From Candidatus Opitulatrix roisinitermitis (GTDB lineage: Bacteria > Actinomycetota > Actinomycetes > Actinomycetales > Bifidobacteriaceae), in NCBI GenBank assembly GCA_031288055.1, contig JAITSD010000047.1:1-11606 (forward strand): a DNA stretch of 11,606 nt, written 5' to 3'. Shown piece by piece: positions 1 through 5,379 of this stretch. Every line of letters starts with the position of its first letter. The first letter of the stretch is position 1. The translations under genes were made by a program, and so were the position numbers. Under the pieces are notes generated by a model. The model made no database searches and was not told the DNA's origin. It saw only the letters and a program-made list of their open reading frames with translations.

Positions 1-1
1 A

Positions 2-91
2 GCCTTGTCTGGAAATTTTATATACCCGACAGCACATTTTTACAGGATAGCCTTCAAATGATAACTCTTTTACTATCGGGTAAAGCCTTTT
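2..91 (-). CDS. IS3-family transposase OrfB, N-terminal fragment cut by the window edge
   Basis: Just past the orfA stop the -1 frame reads VKELSFEGYPVKMCCRVYKI followed by SRQG, which resembles the beginning of IS3 OrfB, ahead of the integrase DDE core. The DDE residues lie beyond the left edge. No good start codon is visible. Instead, the orfA end carries CC-AAAA-GG (coding strand of 86-93), an AAAAG-type slip site like those used by IS3 elements to make the OrfAB fusion by -1 frameshifting. The start coordinate given is this slip site. Identity is likely but rests on about 26 residues. Confidence 0.6.
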
Positions 92-401
92 GGGTGTGTA
101 TCTTTAGCAAATATACCTAGAGCTCGTCGGAGAATAACATTTTCCATTTTAGTTTCTACAAGCTCTTTTTCCACCTTGAGTTTTGATAGTTCTCCTGGAG
201 TTTTATTTTTTGCTTTTTTGACAGTTTGGTTATGTCCATAAAAAATCTACTAATCCACGATCGCAAAGCACTATCTGATATACCAAATTTTTCTGCCATT
301 TTGCACCGTTTCATCTCAGGCTGGTTCATAGCAAAGTTTATGACCTCTAATTTAAATTTTTTTGTGTAACTTTTAGATAAAAATTCGTCCATAATAGTCA
401 T
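73..401 (-). pseudogene. IS3-family transposase OrfA, broken by a -1 frame shift in a T6 run
   Basis: OrfA is the DNA-binding regulatory subunit of IS3 transposases. Residues 1-52 form the helix-turn-helix part (YTKKFKLEVINFAMNQ, then MAEKFGISDSALRSWISRF). In the starting frame the protein ends after 81 residues at 156. The conserved continuation lies in the -1 frame: GELSKLKVEKELVETKMENV, then ILRRALGIFAKDTHPKGFTR, ending with TAG at 73-75. The frames join at six Ts on the coding strand (plus-strand A run 240-245); with one extra base the product would be 109 residues, a normal OrfA length. The ATG at 401 has AAAGGAA about seven bases upstream. A homopolymer deletion is the simplest explanation; a translational shift or a sequencing error is possible. 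Confidence 0.75.
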
Positions 402-431
402 TTTATCATTCCTTTCTTTGTTGAACGTTTT

Positions 432-452
432 GTGTCAACCAAAAGGGTAACA
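432..452 (-). repeat. Probable terminal inverted repeat of the IS3-family element
   Basis: On the minus strand this stretch begins TGTTACCCTTTTGGTTGACA and lies just upstream of orfA, where the IS3 left end should be. It begins with TG as IS3 ends do. The partner repeat is outside the window, so the boundary is an inference. A TTGACA is embedded in it, but no -10 element lies at a proper distance. Confidence 0.45.
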
Positions 453-547
453 GCCCCATAGGTTTTTGAATACTTTAAGTTTTTTTACAAATTTATTTGT
501 GGAAAAACATTTTTTTAATTCTCCTTTAAATAAAAAATCACATTAGT

Positions 548-564
548 CCAATATTAAGTGTTGG
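548..564 (+). promoter_or_regulatory. Small hairpin in the leader of the 32-residue peptide gene
   Basis: CCAATA and TGTTGG can pair over six base pairs (one G-T) around a five-base loop. The 3' arm ends in the GG that begins a GGAGG at 563-567, upstream of the main AAAGGAG. The structure could modulate translation of the peptide at 583, but it is short and AT-rich. No clear promoter was recognised upstream. Confidence 0.25.
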
Positions 565-582
565 AGGTAGAAAGGAGTTATT

Positions 583-681
583 ATGAAATATATAATTATT
601 ATAAAATTCGTTTTAGAGTTTATAAAAATAATTTTAGATATAATTTTATTAATAATAGATTTACTAAAACAATTATTATAA
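583..681 (+). CDS. Putative 32-residue hydrophobic/amphipathic peptide
   Basis: ATG at 583 follows AGAAAGGAG (569-577) at ideal spacing, the best ribosome binding site in the AT-rich left part of the window. The peptide starts MKYIIIIKFV and is built almost wholly of Ile, Leu and Phe, with spaced Lys, Glu and Asp (K2, K8, E12, K15, D19, D26, K29). It would form one membrane-spanning or amphipathic helix. No cysteines and no signal-peptidase site are seen. A possible weak hairpin terminator follows at once. It could be a type I toxin-like peptide, a small membrane regulator, or a chance ORF in AT-rich DNA, where Ile/Leu-rich frames arise easily. I recognise no family. Confidence 0.4.
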   Translation: MKYIIIIKFVLEFIKIILDIILLIIDLLKQLL

Positions 682-702
682 AATACAATAACTTTTGTAT
701 TT
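681..702 (+). terminator. Possible weak hairpin after the small peptide gene
   Basis: AAATACAA (681-688) and TTGTATTT (695-702) form a perfect eight-base-pair stem with a six-base loop directly after the TAA of the peptide gene. It is all A-T except one C-G pair and has no immediate T run on its 3' side; a run of seven Ts follows at 714-720. Termination is therefore uncertain. Confidence 0.35.
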
Positions 703-769
703 AAAATATATGCCTTTTTTGTGCTAAAACGGGTTTAAATGACGCTTTAGTAATTATAGAAAGACATAT

Positions 770-1128
770 ATGGGTAACACAAACAACAACAATATTAATA
801 TTGATAGCAATAAAGGTAATATTAATAACCTTAACGGTTTAAACGTGATGATTTAATAAATGTTATTATTAATTCTAAAGAAGTAAAAGAAAATTCATCG
901 ACAAACAGTACTGATCTTGAAGGTATAACTAGCTTTTCATTGGGCATAAATATAAACATAAATGGTAATGCGAGTATAAAAATTATAACAGGCATAATAA
1001 TAAATATTATTGCTGACGTTATGCTTTATTTTGCAGCAAAGTTTTCTATAATGGGAACTTTTAGTTATGGAAATAGTGAAAAAACTATTGGTGGAGTTTT
1101 ATTATTTTCTAATTCTCATATTTTGTAA
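770..1128 (+). CDS. Asn-rich small membrane protein split over two frames (possible -1 programmed frameshift)
   Basis: The ATG at 770 has a modest upstream AGAAAG. It opens a frame for 28 residues that is very Asn-rich (GNTNNNNINI, then NKGNINNLNGLN) and stops at 854-856. The -1 frame is open from just upstream of that point to TAA at 1126-1128. A shift at TTTAAAC (838-844) would give a 119-residue protein: the Asn-rich head, a Ser/Asn/Glu linker, a second Asn-Ile alternation (GINININGNAS), one probable membrane helix (IKIITGIIINIIADVMLYFA) and a Gly/Ser tail. Similar Asn/Ile composition on both sides of the join suggests one ancestral gene. The distal frame has no good independent start; a TTG at 940 lacks a ribosome binding site. 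I recognise no family. It may be a frameshifted gene, a pseudogene, or chance. Confidence 0.4.
838..844 (+). promoter_or_regulatory. TTTAAAC heptamer matching a canonical -1 slippery site
   Basis: The heptamer is in the right phase for the ATG at 770: the zero-frame codons are TTA (839-841) and AAC (842-844), so tandem slippage to TTT and AAA is possible. It fits X XXY YYZ. The zero frame ends ten bases later and the -1 frame stays open for about 280 bases. No strong downstream hairpin or pseudoknot is visible in the AT-rich sequence, and no Shine-Dalgarno-like stimulator lies upstream, which weakens the case. Confidence 0.3.
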
Positions 1129-1434
1129 GTTATAAAGCCGATTTTGCAAATTTAATATAAATATTTTATATTGGTTAGTTGTATTATACATTTTCGAGAC
1201 ATATTCATCTATCAAGGGTTCTATTTTCATAACTTAATTATAGTTATGAAAAAGAATAACAAAATATAATTTAGAATTTAAAAAAAGTGTGTTATTACAA
1301 ATATGGACTTACGTTTGTATTTATACGACTTATACAAGCGAAGCTCTTATAATTTTATAAATATTAAAAACAATACGAGCGTAGGTCGAAAATATGAACG
1401 AAATTGACAATAAGTAAGACAGGGGCTTTTCTGC
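1129..1434. other. AT-rich region with no convincing gene
   Basis: Between the Asn-rich ORF and the tRNA-like remnant no frame has a ribosome binding site and coding character. The one structure seen is a seven-base-pair inverted repeat, CATAACT (1228-1234) and AGTTATG (1242-1248), around a seven-base loop; it lacks a T run and could be an operator or chance. The sequence turns more GC-rich from about 1421 towards the tRNA. Confidence 0.5.
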
Positions 1435-1479
1435 GGAAGCGATTTTAAATAAAATTGTATTTCAATCCCTCCGCTTCTG
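1435..1479 (+). pseudogene. Degenerate tRNA-Ser-like remnant
   Basis: GGAAGCG (1435-1441) can pair with CGCTTCT (1472-1478) as a seven-base-pair acceptor stem with one G-T, followed by G at the discriminator position. TTCAATCCCTC (1461-1471) matches the T-loop and T-stem 3' half of the neighbouring tRNA-Ser (TTCAAATCCCTC) except for one missing A. The D arm, anticodon arm and 5' half of the T stem are missing: only about 19 AT-rich bases lie between the acceptor and T-loop pieces. It faces the intact tRNA-Ser tail to tail, 13 bases apart. It may be a deleted tRNA copy, a recombination scar, or simply one arm of a terminator-like inverted repeat. Confidence 0.4.
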
Positions 1480-1492
1480 CGAACAGCGTGAG

Positions 1493-1577
1493 CGGAAGTG
1501 GAGGGATTTGAACCCTCGGTAGTATAAACTACACAGGATTTCGAGGCCTGCTCTTTCGACCGCTCAGACACACTTCC
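1493..1577 (-). tRNA. tRNA-Ser (anticodon CGA)
   Basis: On the minus strand, GGAAGTG and CACTTCC form a perfect acceptor stem with discriminator G, the serine identity base. The anticodon arm is CAGGC-CTCGAAA-TCCTG with CGA at the wobble-to-third positions, reading UCG. The long variable arm (GTAG paired with CTAC) makes it a class II tRNA. The T arm is GAGGG-TTCAAAT-CCCTC. The position after the stem continues GCT, so CCA is not encoded. It is about 85 nt without CCA. The gene lies downstream of dcd in the same direction, 114 bases away. Confidence 0.93.
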
Positions 1578-1586
1578 AAATTGTTA

Positions 1587-1592
1587 ATTATA
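1587..1592 (-). promoter_or_regulatory. Likely -10 element of tRNA-Ser
   Basis: A perfect TATAAT on the minus strand ends nine bases before the mature tRNA 5' end. The best -35-like hexamer, TTGATA, lies about 21 bases upstream, longer than optimal, so the -35 assignment is uncertain. Confidence 0.45.
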
Positions 1593-1691
1593 GGTTGGCA
1601 ATATTTATAGTATTATCAACAATAATATTCTAGCAAATTAGTTTAGAATGAGTATTTTAATAAAACTTCGTATATATGTTAAAATAGTATT

Positions 1692-2267
1692 TCAAATATT
1701 TTTTTTATAAAAATTAATGTATGAACGGGATTCGGTTGGCCCTCTTTGATTTTGATACCTAGAGCCTTCAGCTCCCTCGCCATAAGGCTTTTCCACAAAA
1801 TCAGACATAGTCATAAAACATAATTGTCCAATTTTCATACCGGGGTATAACCTAATAGGTAAAGTTGCCATATTGGAAAGCTCTAAAGTTATATGCCCTT
1901 TAAATCCAGGGTCTATAAATCCAGCGGTGGAGTGAGTTAAAAGACCTAAACGACCAAGTGATGATTTACCTTCTAGTCGAGCAGCTACTGAATTTCCTAA
2001 TCTAACATATTCATAAGTTGAAGCTAAAACAAATTCGCCAGGGTGTAAAACAAAACACTCGTTAGTTTCTATTTCAATTTCATGTGTCAAACCATCTTGC
2101 CTTATGGCTGGATCTATAACTTCAAATTTATGATTATCAAAAACTCTAAAATATTTGTCAAGTCTAACATCAATACTTGAGGGTTGTATCATTTCAGGAC
2201 TGAAATTAGATAATTCAATTTCGCCAGATTCAATATGTGATTTTATATCGCTGTCGGATAATAACAT
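1692..2267 (-). CDS. dcd: dCTP deaminase, probably bifunctional (dUMP-forming), actinobacterial type
   Basis: This enzyme deaminates dCTP and, in the actinobacterial type, also releases pyrophosphate, giving dUMP for thymidylate synthesis while avoiding free dUTP. The 191 residues cover the whole family length. Visible motifs are QPSSIDVRLD (28-37), HPGEFVL (75-81), KSSLGRLG (101-108), HSTAGFIDPGF (112-122), TLELSN with the catalytic Glu at 129, and a C-terminal GQRGP..SRSY that closes over the nucleotide. These match the known bifunctional M. tuberculosis protein closely; bifunctionality here is inferred from that likeness. The ATG lies four bases after the ispF stop with no clear ribosome binding site, so it is probably translated by coupling. 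It is the last protein gene of the ybeY operon. Confidence 0.95.
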   Translation of the reverse strand: MLLSDSDIKSHIESGEIELSNFSPEMIQPSSIDVRLDKYFRVFDNHKFEVIDPAIRQDGLTHEIEIETNECFVLHPGEFVLASTYEYVRLGNSVAARLEGKSSLGRLGLLTHSTAGFIDPGFKGHITLELSNMATLPIRLYPGMKIGQLCFMTMSDFVEKPYGEGAEGSRYQNQRGPTESRSYINFYKKNI

Positions 2268-2271
2268 ATTT

Positions 2272-2766
2272 TTATTTTATCACTAATGCTATAGCTTGAC
2301 TAGCGATAGCTTTATTTTTGCCAATTTCGCCTAATTTGTCTGTGGTCGTAGCTAAAACAGAGATAGGGCATTTTAGAATTGTTGATAAAACTTTTTCGGC
2401 CTCAAAGCGCCTTTGGTTGATATTTGGTTTTTGACATATTACTTGAACTGAGGCATTAATTAGTTTGATTTTTTCTTTATTTAATAAGTTTTTTAGTTTT
2501 TCTAAAATTACTTGTCCAGAAATACCTTTATTTTGATTATTTTCATGTCCTAAAAAATGACCAATATCACCTAATTTGCTGGCTGATAAAATGGCATCGG
2601 TTAAAGCGTGTATAGCACAATCACCATCAGAATGACCAATTAAACGAGGGTAGTTTTCCCACTCTAAACCTAGGAGTTTTAATTTTTGTTTAGTTGGTTT
2701 GATTGAAGTTTTGTGTATATCAAAACCTATACCAGCACCTAGTTTTTCAATATTGATTTTCTCCAC
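2272..2766 (-). CDS. ispF: 2-C-methyl-D-erythritol 2,4-cyclodiphosphate synthase
   Basis: IspF cyclises CDP-methylerythritol 2-phosphate to MEcPP with release of CMP, the fifth step of the MEP isoprenoid pathway. Family motifs in the 164 residues are GIGFDIH with zinc ligands D16 and H18, HSDGD with the third ligand H45, HALTDAILSA (53-62), GDIGHF (66-71) and TTTDKLG near the C terminus. The loop after GDIGHF reads LGHENNQNKG instead of the usual acidic (P)DTDP-type segment. The start is GTG at 2766, sharing one base with the era stop (TAGTG); AGGA lies a few bases upstream inside era. Its place directly after era is not the common order. Other MEP genes are not in the window. Confidence 0.93.
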   Translation of the reverse strand: MEKINIEKLGAGIGFDIHKTSIKPTKQKLKLLGLEWENYPRLIGHSDGDCAIHALTDAILSASKLGDIGHFLGHENNQNKGISGQVILEKLKNLLNKEKIKLINASVQVICQKPNINQRRFEAEKVLSTILKCPISVLATTTDKLGEIGKNKAIASQAIALVIK

Positions 2767-3695
2767 TATAATCCTAAATTAGTTAAAAACTTAGTATCTT
2801 GTTGCCAATTTTTAGCTACTTTAATTTTTAATTTTAAATTATCAATAGTCAAAAAGTTTTGTTTAATGGCTCGTTTAGCTCTCCGTCTAATATTTCCCAA
2901 TCTCGCACCATTTTTACCTATAATTATACCCTTTTGGGAGTTTCTTTCAATAAAAATAGTTGCTAGAATATTTTTTTCATCTGATTCGTCATTAATTTTA
3001 ACTGCCACAGAATGTGACAGTTCGTCATTTAAGCCTTGTAAAATTTCTTGACGAATTAGTTCAGAAATTATGGAGTTTTGATTTTCAGTAGTATAGACTT
3101 GTGTGTCATAATATTTAGACCCAGCAGGTAAAGATTTTTTTAAATAGGACATTAGTTCATTTAAATTATCTTGATTAAATACACTTATAGGAATTATGTC
3201 ATCAAAAATTTGTAATTTGTCCAGGGAAATTATTTTATCAATTAAATTAGTTTTAGATATTTTATCAATTTTGGTAATAATGGCTAATTTTTTAGTGTTC
3301 AGTTCTTTAGGATTTTGCGGAGGTTGATTAGTTGAAGTTAGGTTAGTTAATTTATTATTAGTTTTATTTATAAAGCGATTAATTATGGTTTTATCACCCG
3401 GCCCAATTTTTTCATCAGCTGGTGAACAAAAAGCTATTATATCAGCATCAGATGTGGCTTGAGCGACTGATTGGTTTAAACGCTGACCTAAAACCTTTCT
3501 AGGTTTAGCAAATCCAGGTGTATCAATAAAAATAATTTGAACATTAGCCTTATTATAAATACCAATAATATTTTTTTGGGTTGTTCCAGCATGCCTAGAA
3601 GTGATAGCTACGGTTTTGCCGATAATTTTATTAATTAGGGTTGATTTACCAACATTTGGCCGTCCCACTACTGCCACAAAACCTGATTTATACAT
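2766..3695 (-). CDS. era: GTPase Era
   Basis: Era binds the 3' end of 16S rRNA and couples small-subunit maturation to GTP. The GTPase domain shows G1 GRPNVGKST (11-19), G2 threonines at 38-39, G3 DTPG (58-61), G4 TKID (141-144) and G5 SVF (171-173). The C-terminal KH domain has IIGKNG (258-263) followed by basic IRRRAKRA. PADEKIGPGD (92-101) and TK.D in place of NKxD are features of actinobacterial Era. An Asn/Thr/Pro-rich stretch at about 110-134 lengthens the segment between G3 and G4. The gene lies 11 bases after the CBS-domain gene and overlaps ispF by one base. YbeY and Era in one operon fits their shared role in 16S rRNA 3' processing. Confidence 0.96.
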   Translation of the reverse strand: MYKSGFVAVVGRPNVGKSTLINKIIGKTVAITSRHAGTTQKNIIGIYNKANVQIIFIDTPGFAKPRKVLGQRLNQSVAQATSDADIIAFCSPADEKIGPGDKTIINRFINKTNNKLTNLTSTNQPPQNPKELNTKKLAIITKIDKISKTNLIDKIISLDKLQIFDDIIPISVFNQDNLNELMSYLKKSLPAGSKYYDTQVYTTENQNSIISELIRQEILQGLNDELSHSVAVKINDESDEKNILATIFIERNSQKGIIIGKNGARLGNIRRRAKRAIKQNFLTIDNLKLKIKVAKNWQQDTKFLTNLGL

Positions 3696-3706
3696 TGGAT
3701 TTTAAT

Positions 3707-4510
3707 TTATTGTTTTTTCGAAACTAATATTTGCGAAACTTGTTTTTTAACGCCTATTACTTTATTAGCTGTTAATTTTAAACCATCAATTTCAGCTTCA
3801 GAATTAGGTTTAGGGATTTTACCTAAAGCTTTGTTAAAAAGTCCTCCAACTGTATCAATATCATCATATTTTAAATTTATGTTAAATAGTTCAGCTAAAT
3901 CGTCAATTGACATTCTAGCATTAACTTCATAAGTTGAGGTATTTATTTTGACTGGTTCAATTTCATCATTCTTATCAAATTCATCAATTACTTCACCCAC
4001 AATTTCCTCTAAAGCATCCTCTAAAGTAACTAAACCTGCGACTCCACCATATTCATCAATCACAATGGCTATATGAGAATGGCTAGTTTGCATTTGTTTA
4101 AGTAAGACATTAACTGACATAGATTCAGGTACAAAAACAGCTTTTCGCACAATTTCATCTACATGATAGACTTTTCTAATTTTATCAGTTTTTTTATAGA
4201 TTGTTCTAACAACATCTTTAAAATAAGCTACCCCCAAAATAGTATCGGTGTTTTTAGCAATTACTGGCATACGGGAAAAACCAGTTTTTAAAAACTTATC
4301 TAAACAATTTTTTAAAGTATCATTTTTTTCTAAAACTTCCATAGAAGTTCTAGGAACCATAACTTCTCGCACAATTGTATCCTCTAATTCAACCACCGAT
4401 TTAATCATTTGCCGTTTATCATCTTTTAATTTCTCGACTTGGTTTGAATTAATAAACGTTTGATTTTTGGGTTTTAGGCAGTTTTTATTAAAGCGTTTAA
4501 AAAAAGTCAT
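3707..4510 (-). CDS. CBS-pair and CorC/HlyC domain protein without membrane domain
   Basis: This 267-residue protein has two CBS domains (about 50-105 and 120-172, with MVPRT at 51-55 and DEYGGVAGLVTLEDALEEI at 152-170) and a C-terminal CorC_HlyC transporter-associated domain (about 186-263). The family is linked to magnesium and cobalt homeostasis; the CBS pair binds adenine nucleotides. Actinobacterial homologues usually carry an N-terminal DUF21/CNNM membrane domain. Here the first 40 residues are Lys/Asn-rich and polar, so the protein looks soluble, like E. coli CorC. The ATG overlaps the ybeY stop as ATGA, and no membrane coding sequence lies upstream, because ybeY occupies it. The ybeY-corC-era order is a common bacterial arrangement. 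The precise function remains unproven. Confidence 0.88.
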   Translation of the reverse strand: MTFFKRFNKNCLKPKNQTFINSNQVEKLKDDKRQMIKSVVELEDTIVREVMVPRTSMEVLEKNDTLKNCLDKFLKTGFSRMPVIAKNTDTILGVAYFKDVVRTIYKKTDKIRKVYHVDEIVRKAVFVPESMSVNVLLKQMQTSHSHIAIVIDEYGGVAGLVTLEDALEEIVGEVIDEFDKNDEIEPVKINTSTYEVNARMSIDDLAELFNINLKYDDIDTVGGLFNKALGKIPKPNSEAEIDGLKLTANKVIGVKKQVSQILVSKKQ

Positions 4511-4959
4511 TTTGCTGCTAAGAACTCCATTAAAATAGATCTTTGTAAATCAAACATTTTCTTTTCTTCGGCTGGTTTAATATGATCAAAGCCTAGGAGG
4601 TGTAAAATAGAATGGACTTCTAATAAAAGCATTTCGTCAATATATGAATGACCCGCTTTATTGGCATTTTTTTTAGCAATTTCAGGGCAAATAACAATAT
4701 CTCCCAAAATGCCAGTTGAAGTGGGTTTATCGCTGCTGCCAGCTTTTAATTCATCCATGGGAAAGCTCATAACATCTGTTGGTCCGGGTATTTCTAAATA
4801 TTCAACATGCAATTTAGCAATTTCATCAGGATTAACAAATTTTATATTTAAATCGGATTTGGTAGAAACAAACATTTTTTTCATTGTGAAAATTGCTAGT
4901 TGAATAAATTCAGCTTCATTAAATTGATATTTAGTTTCGTTTATTATTTCAACAGTCAT
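4507..4959 (-). CDS. ybeY: Endoribonuclease YbeY
   Basis: YbeY is a single-strand-specific metal-dependent endoribonuclease needed for 16S rRNA 3' maturation and ribosome quality control. The 150 residues contain PTDVMSFP (60-67), GDIVIC (86-91) and HSILHLLGFDH, in which H116, H120 and H126 are the expected zinc ligands. The downstream EEKKMFDLQ segment is typical of the family. It is the first gene of the minus-strand operon. There is no phoH upstream, although phoH-ybeY is a common pair; the divergent rpsF operon is there instead. A Shine-Dalgarno sequence is not evident before the ATG; minus-strand TATAAT at 4989-4994 could be its -10, giving a short leader. Confidence 0.95.
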   Translation of the reverse strand: MTVEIINETKYQFNEAEFIQLAIFTMKKMFVSTKSDLNIKFVNPDEIAKLHVEYLEIPGPTDVMSFPMDELKAGSSDKPTSTGILGDIVICPEIAKKNANKAGHSYIDEMLLLEVHSILHLLGFDHIKPAEEKKMFDLQRSILMEFLAAK

Positions 4960-5049
4960 TTATAAATACTTTATCATAGTTGCTGTGAATTATAATTTAT
5001 AAATTTTTGTTAGATTTAAAAATTTATGTTAGGCTTAATATATAAATAA

Positions 5050-5086
5050 CCTTGCTACAGTTAGGTAGCCATTAGACCGAAAGGAA
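5050..5086 (+). promoter_or_regulatory. Probable S6:S18 ribosomal protein leader (autoregulation)
   Basis: The rpsF leader can fold as an outer stem CCTT (5050-5053) with AAGG (5081-5084) and an inner hairpin GCTAC (5054-5058) with GTAGC (5065-5069) around a six-base loop. An unpaired 3' strand, CATTAGACCGA (5070-5080), holds a CCG. A CCG in a bulge beside a hairpin is the hallmark of the known S6:S18-binding leader motif, which mimics the 16S rRNA site. The outer stem includes AAGG of the rpsF ribosome binding site, so binding of S6:S18 would plausibly block initiation. The fold was drawn by eye. Confidence 0.55.
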
Positions 5087-5089
5087 GTT

Positions 5090-5377
5090 ATGATAAAATA
5101 TGAAACTATGATTATTTTAGATTCAAAACTTAATGCTGATAAAATCTCTGGTTTTATAGATAAAGTTACTAAAATAATCACCAAAGATAAAGGTGTTGTT
5201 GATTATGTTGATAATTGGGGTAAAAGAACTCTAGCCTACGAAATAAAAAAACAAGTTGACGGTAATTATATTGTAATAAATTATACAGCACCAACGGACA
5301 CATCAAAAGAGTTAGATAGACAATTACATTTAGATGATTCTGTTATTCGTTTTAAAATTTTTAATATAGAGGAGTAA
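5090..5377 (+). CDS. rpsF: 30S ribosomal protein S6
   Basis: S6 binds the central domain of 16S rRNA as a pair with S18. The 95-residue protein has the family's beginning (YETMIILDSKL), the conserved WGKRTLAYEIKKQVDGNY (43-60), and a short acidic tail (FNIEE). The ATG at 5090 follows AAGGAAG at good spacing. It is the first gene of rpsF-ssb-rpsR-rplI-dnaB and lies behind a probable autoregulatory leader. The promoter is somewhere in the AT-rich 4990-5049; several TATAAT-like stretches occur and I could not choose one with a proper -35. Confidence 0.96.
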   Translation: MIKYETMIILDSKLNADKISGFIDKVTKIITKDKGVVDYVDNWGKRTLAYEIKKQVDGNYIVINYTAPTDTSKELDRQLHLDDSVIRFKIFNIEE

Positions 5378-5379
5378 TA

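Larger units (their letters stand above)
1..452 (-). mobile_element. IS3-family insertion sequence, partial and probably inactive
   Basis: The minus strand carries the two reading frames typical of IS3 elements: an orfA encoding a helix-turn-helix protein with a C-terminal leucine-zipper-like helix, then the start of orfB in the -1 frame. The element runs off the left edge, so only its upstream end is visible. That end is probably near 452, where the minus strand starts with TGTTACCCTTTTGG; IS3 ends usually begin with TG. The other inverted repeat and the target duplication cannot be seen. orfA contains an additional frame break, so the copy is probably dead unless that break is also bypassed. 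Family assignment is firm; the exact end is inferred. Confidence 0.8.

Noticed and set aside
433..438. Minus-strand TTGACA as a promoter for the IS
   Set aside because: No -10 hexamer lies 16-18 bases downstream; the sequence there is the ribosome binding site region of orfA.
487..500. ACAAAT-TT-ATTTGT hairpin next to a T run, as a terminator
   Set aside because: The T run precedes the hairpin on the plus strand, and on the minus strand As follow it, so it does not fit an intrinsic terminator in either direction.
728..844. AACGGGTTTAAA (728-739) and AACGGTTTAAAC (833-844) as a direct repeat
   Set aside because: Only two short, AT-rich, imperfect copies; likely chance.
940..1128. Independent 62-residue gene from a TTG start
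   Set aside because: There is no ribosome binding site before the TTG, and the frame is open well upstream, so it is better seen as part of the 770-1128 locus.
1102..1230. 42-residue minus-strand ORF starting MKIEPLIDEYVSKMY
   Set aside because: It has no ribosome binding site, overlaps the end of the Asn-rich frame, and its similarity to integrase N-termini is only an impression.
1347..1571. 74-residue minus-strand ORF with a GSNPSTS segment
   Set aside because: It is the translated shadow of tRNA-Ser (the T arm reads as GSNPSTS) continued into the trailer and remnant.
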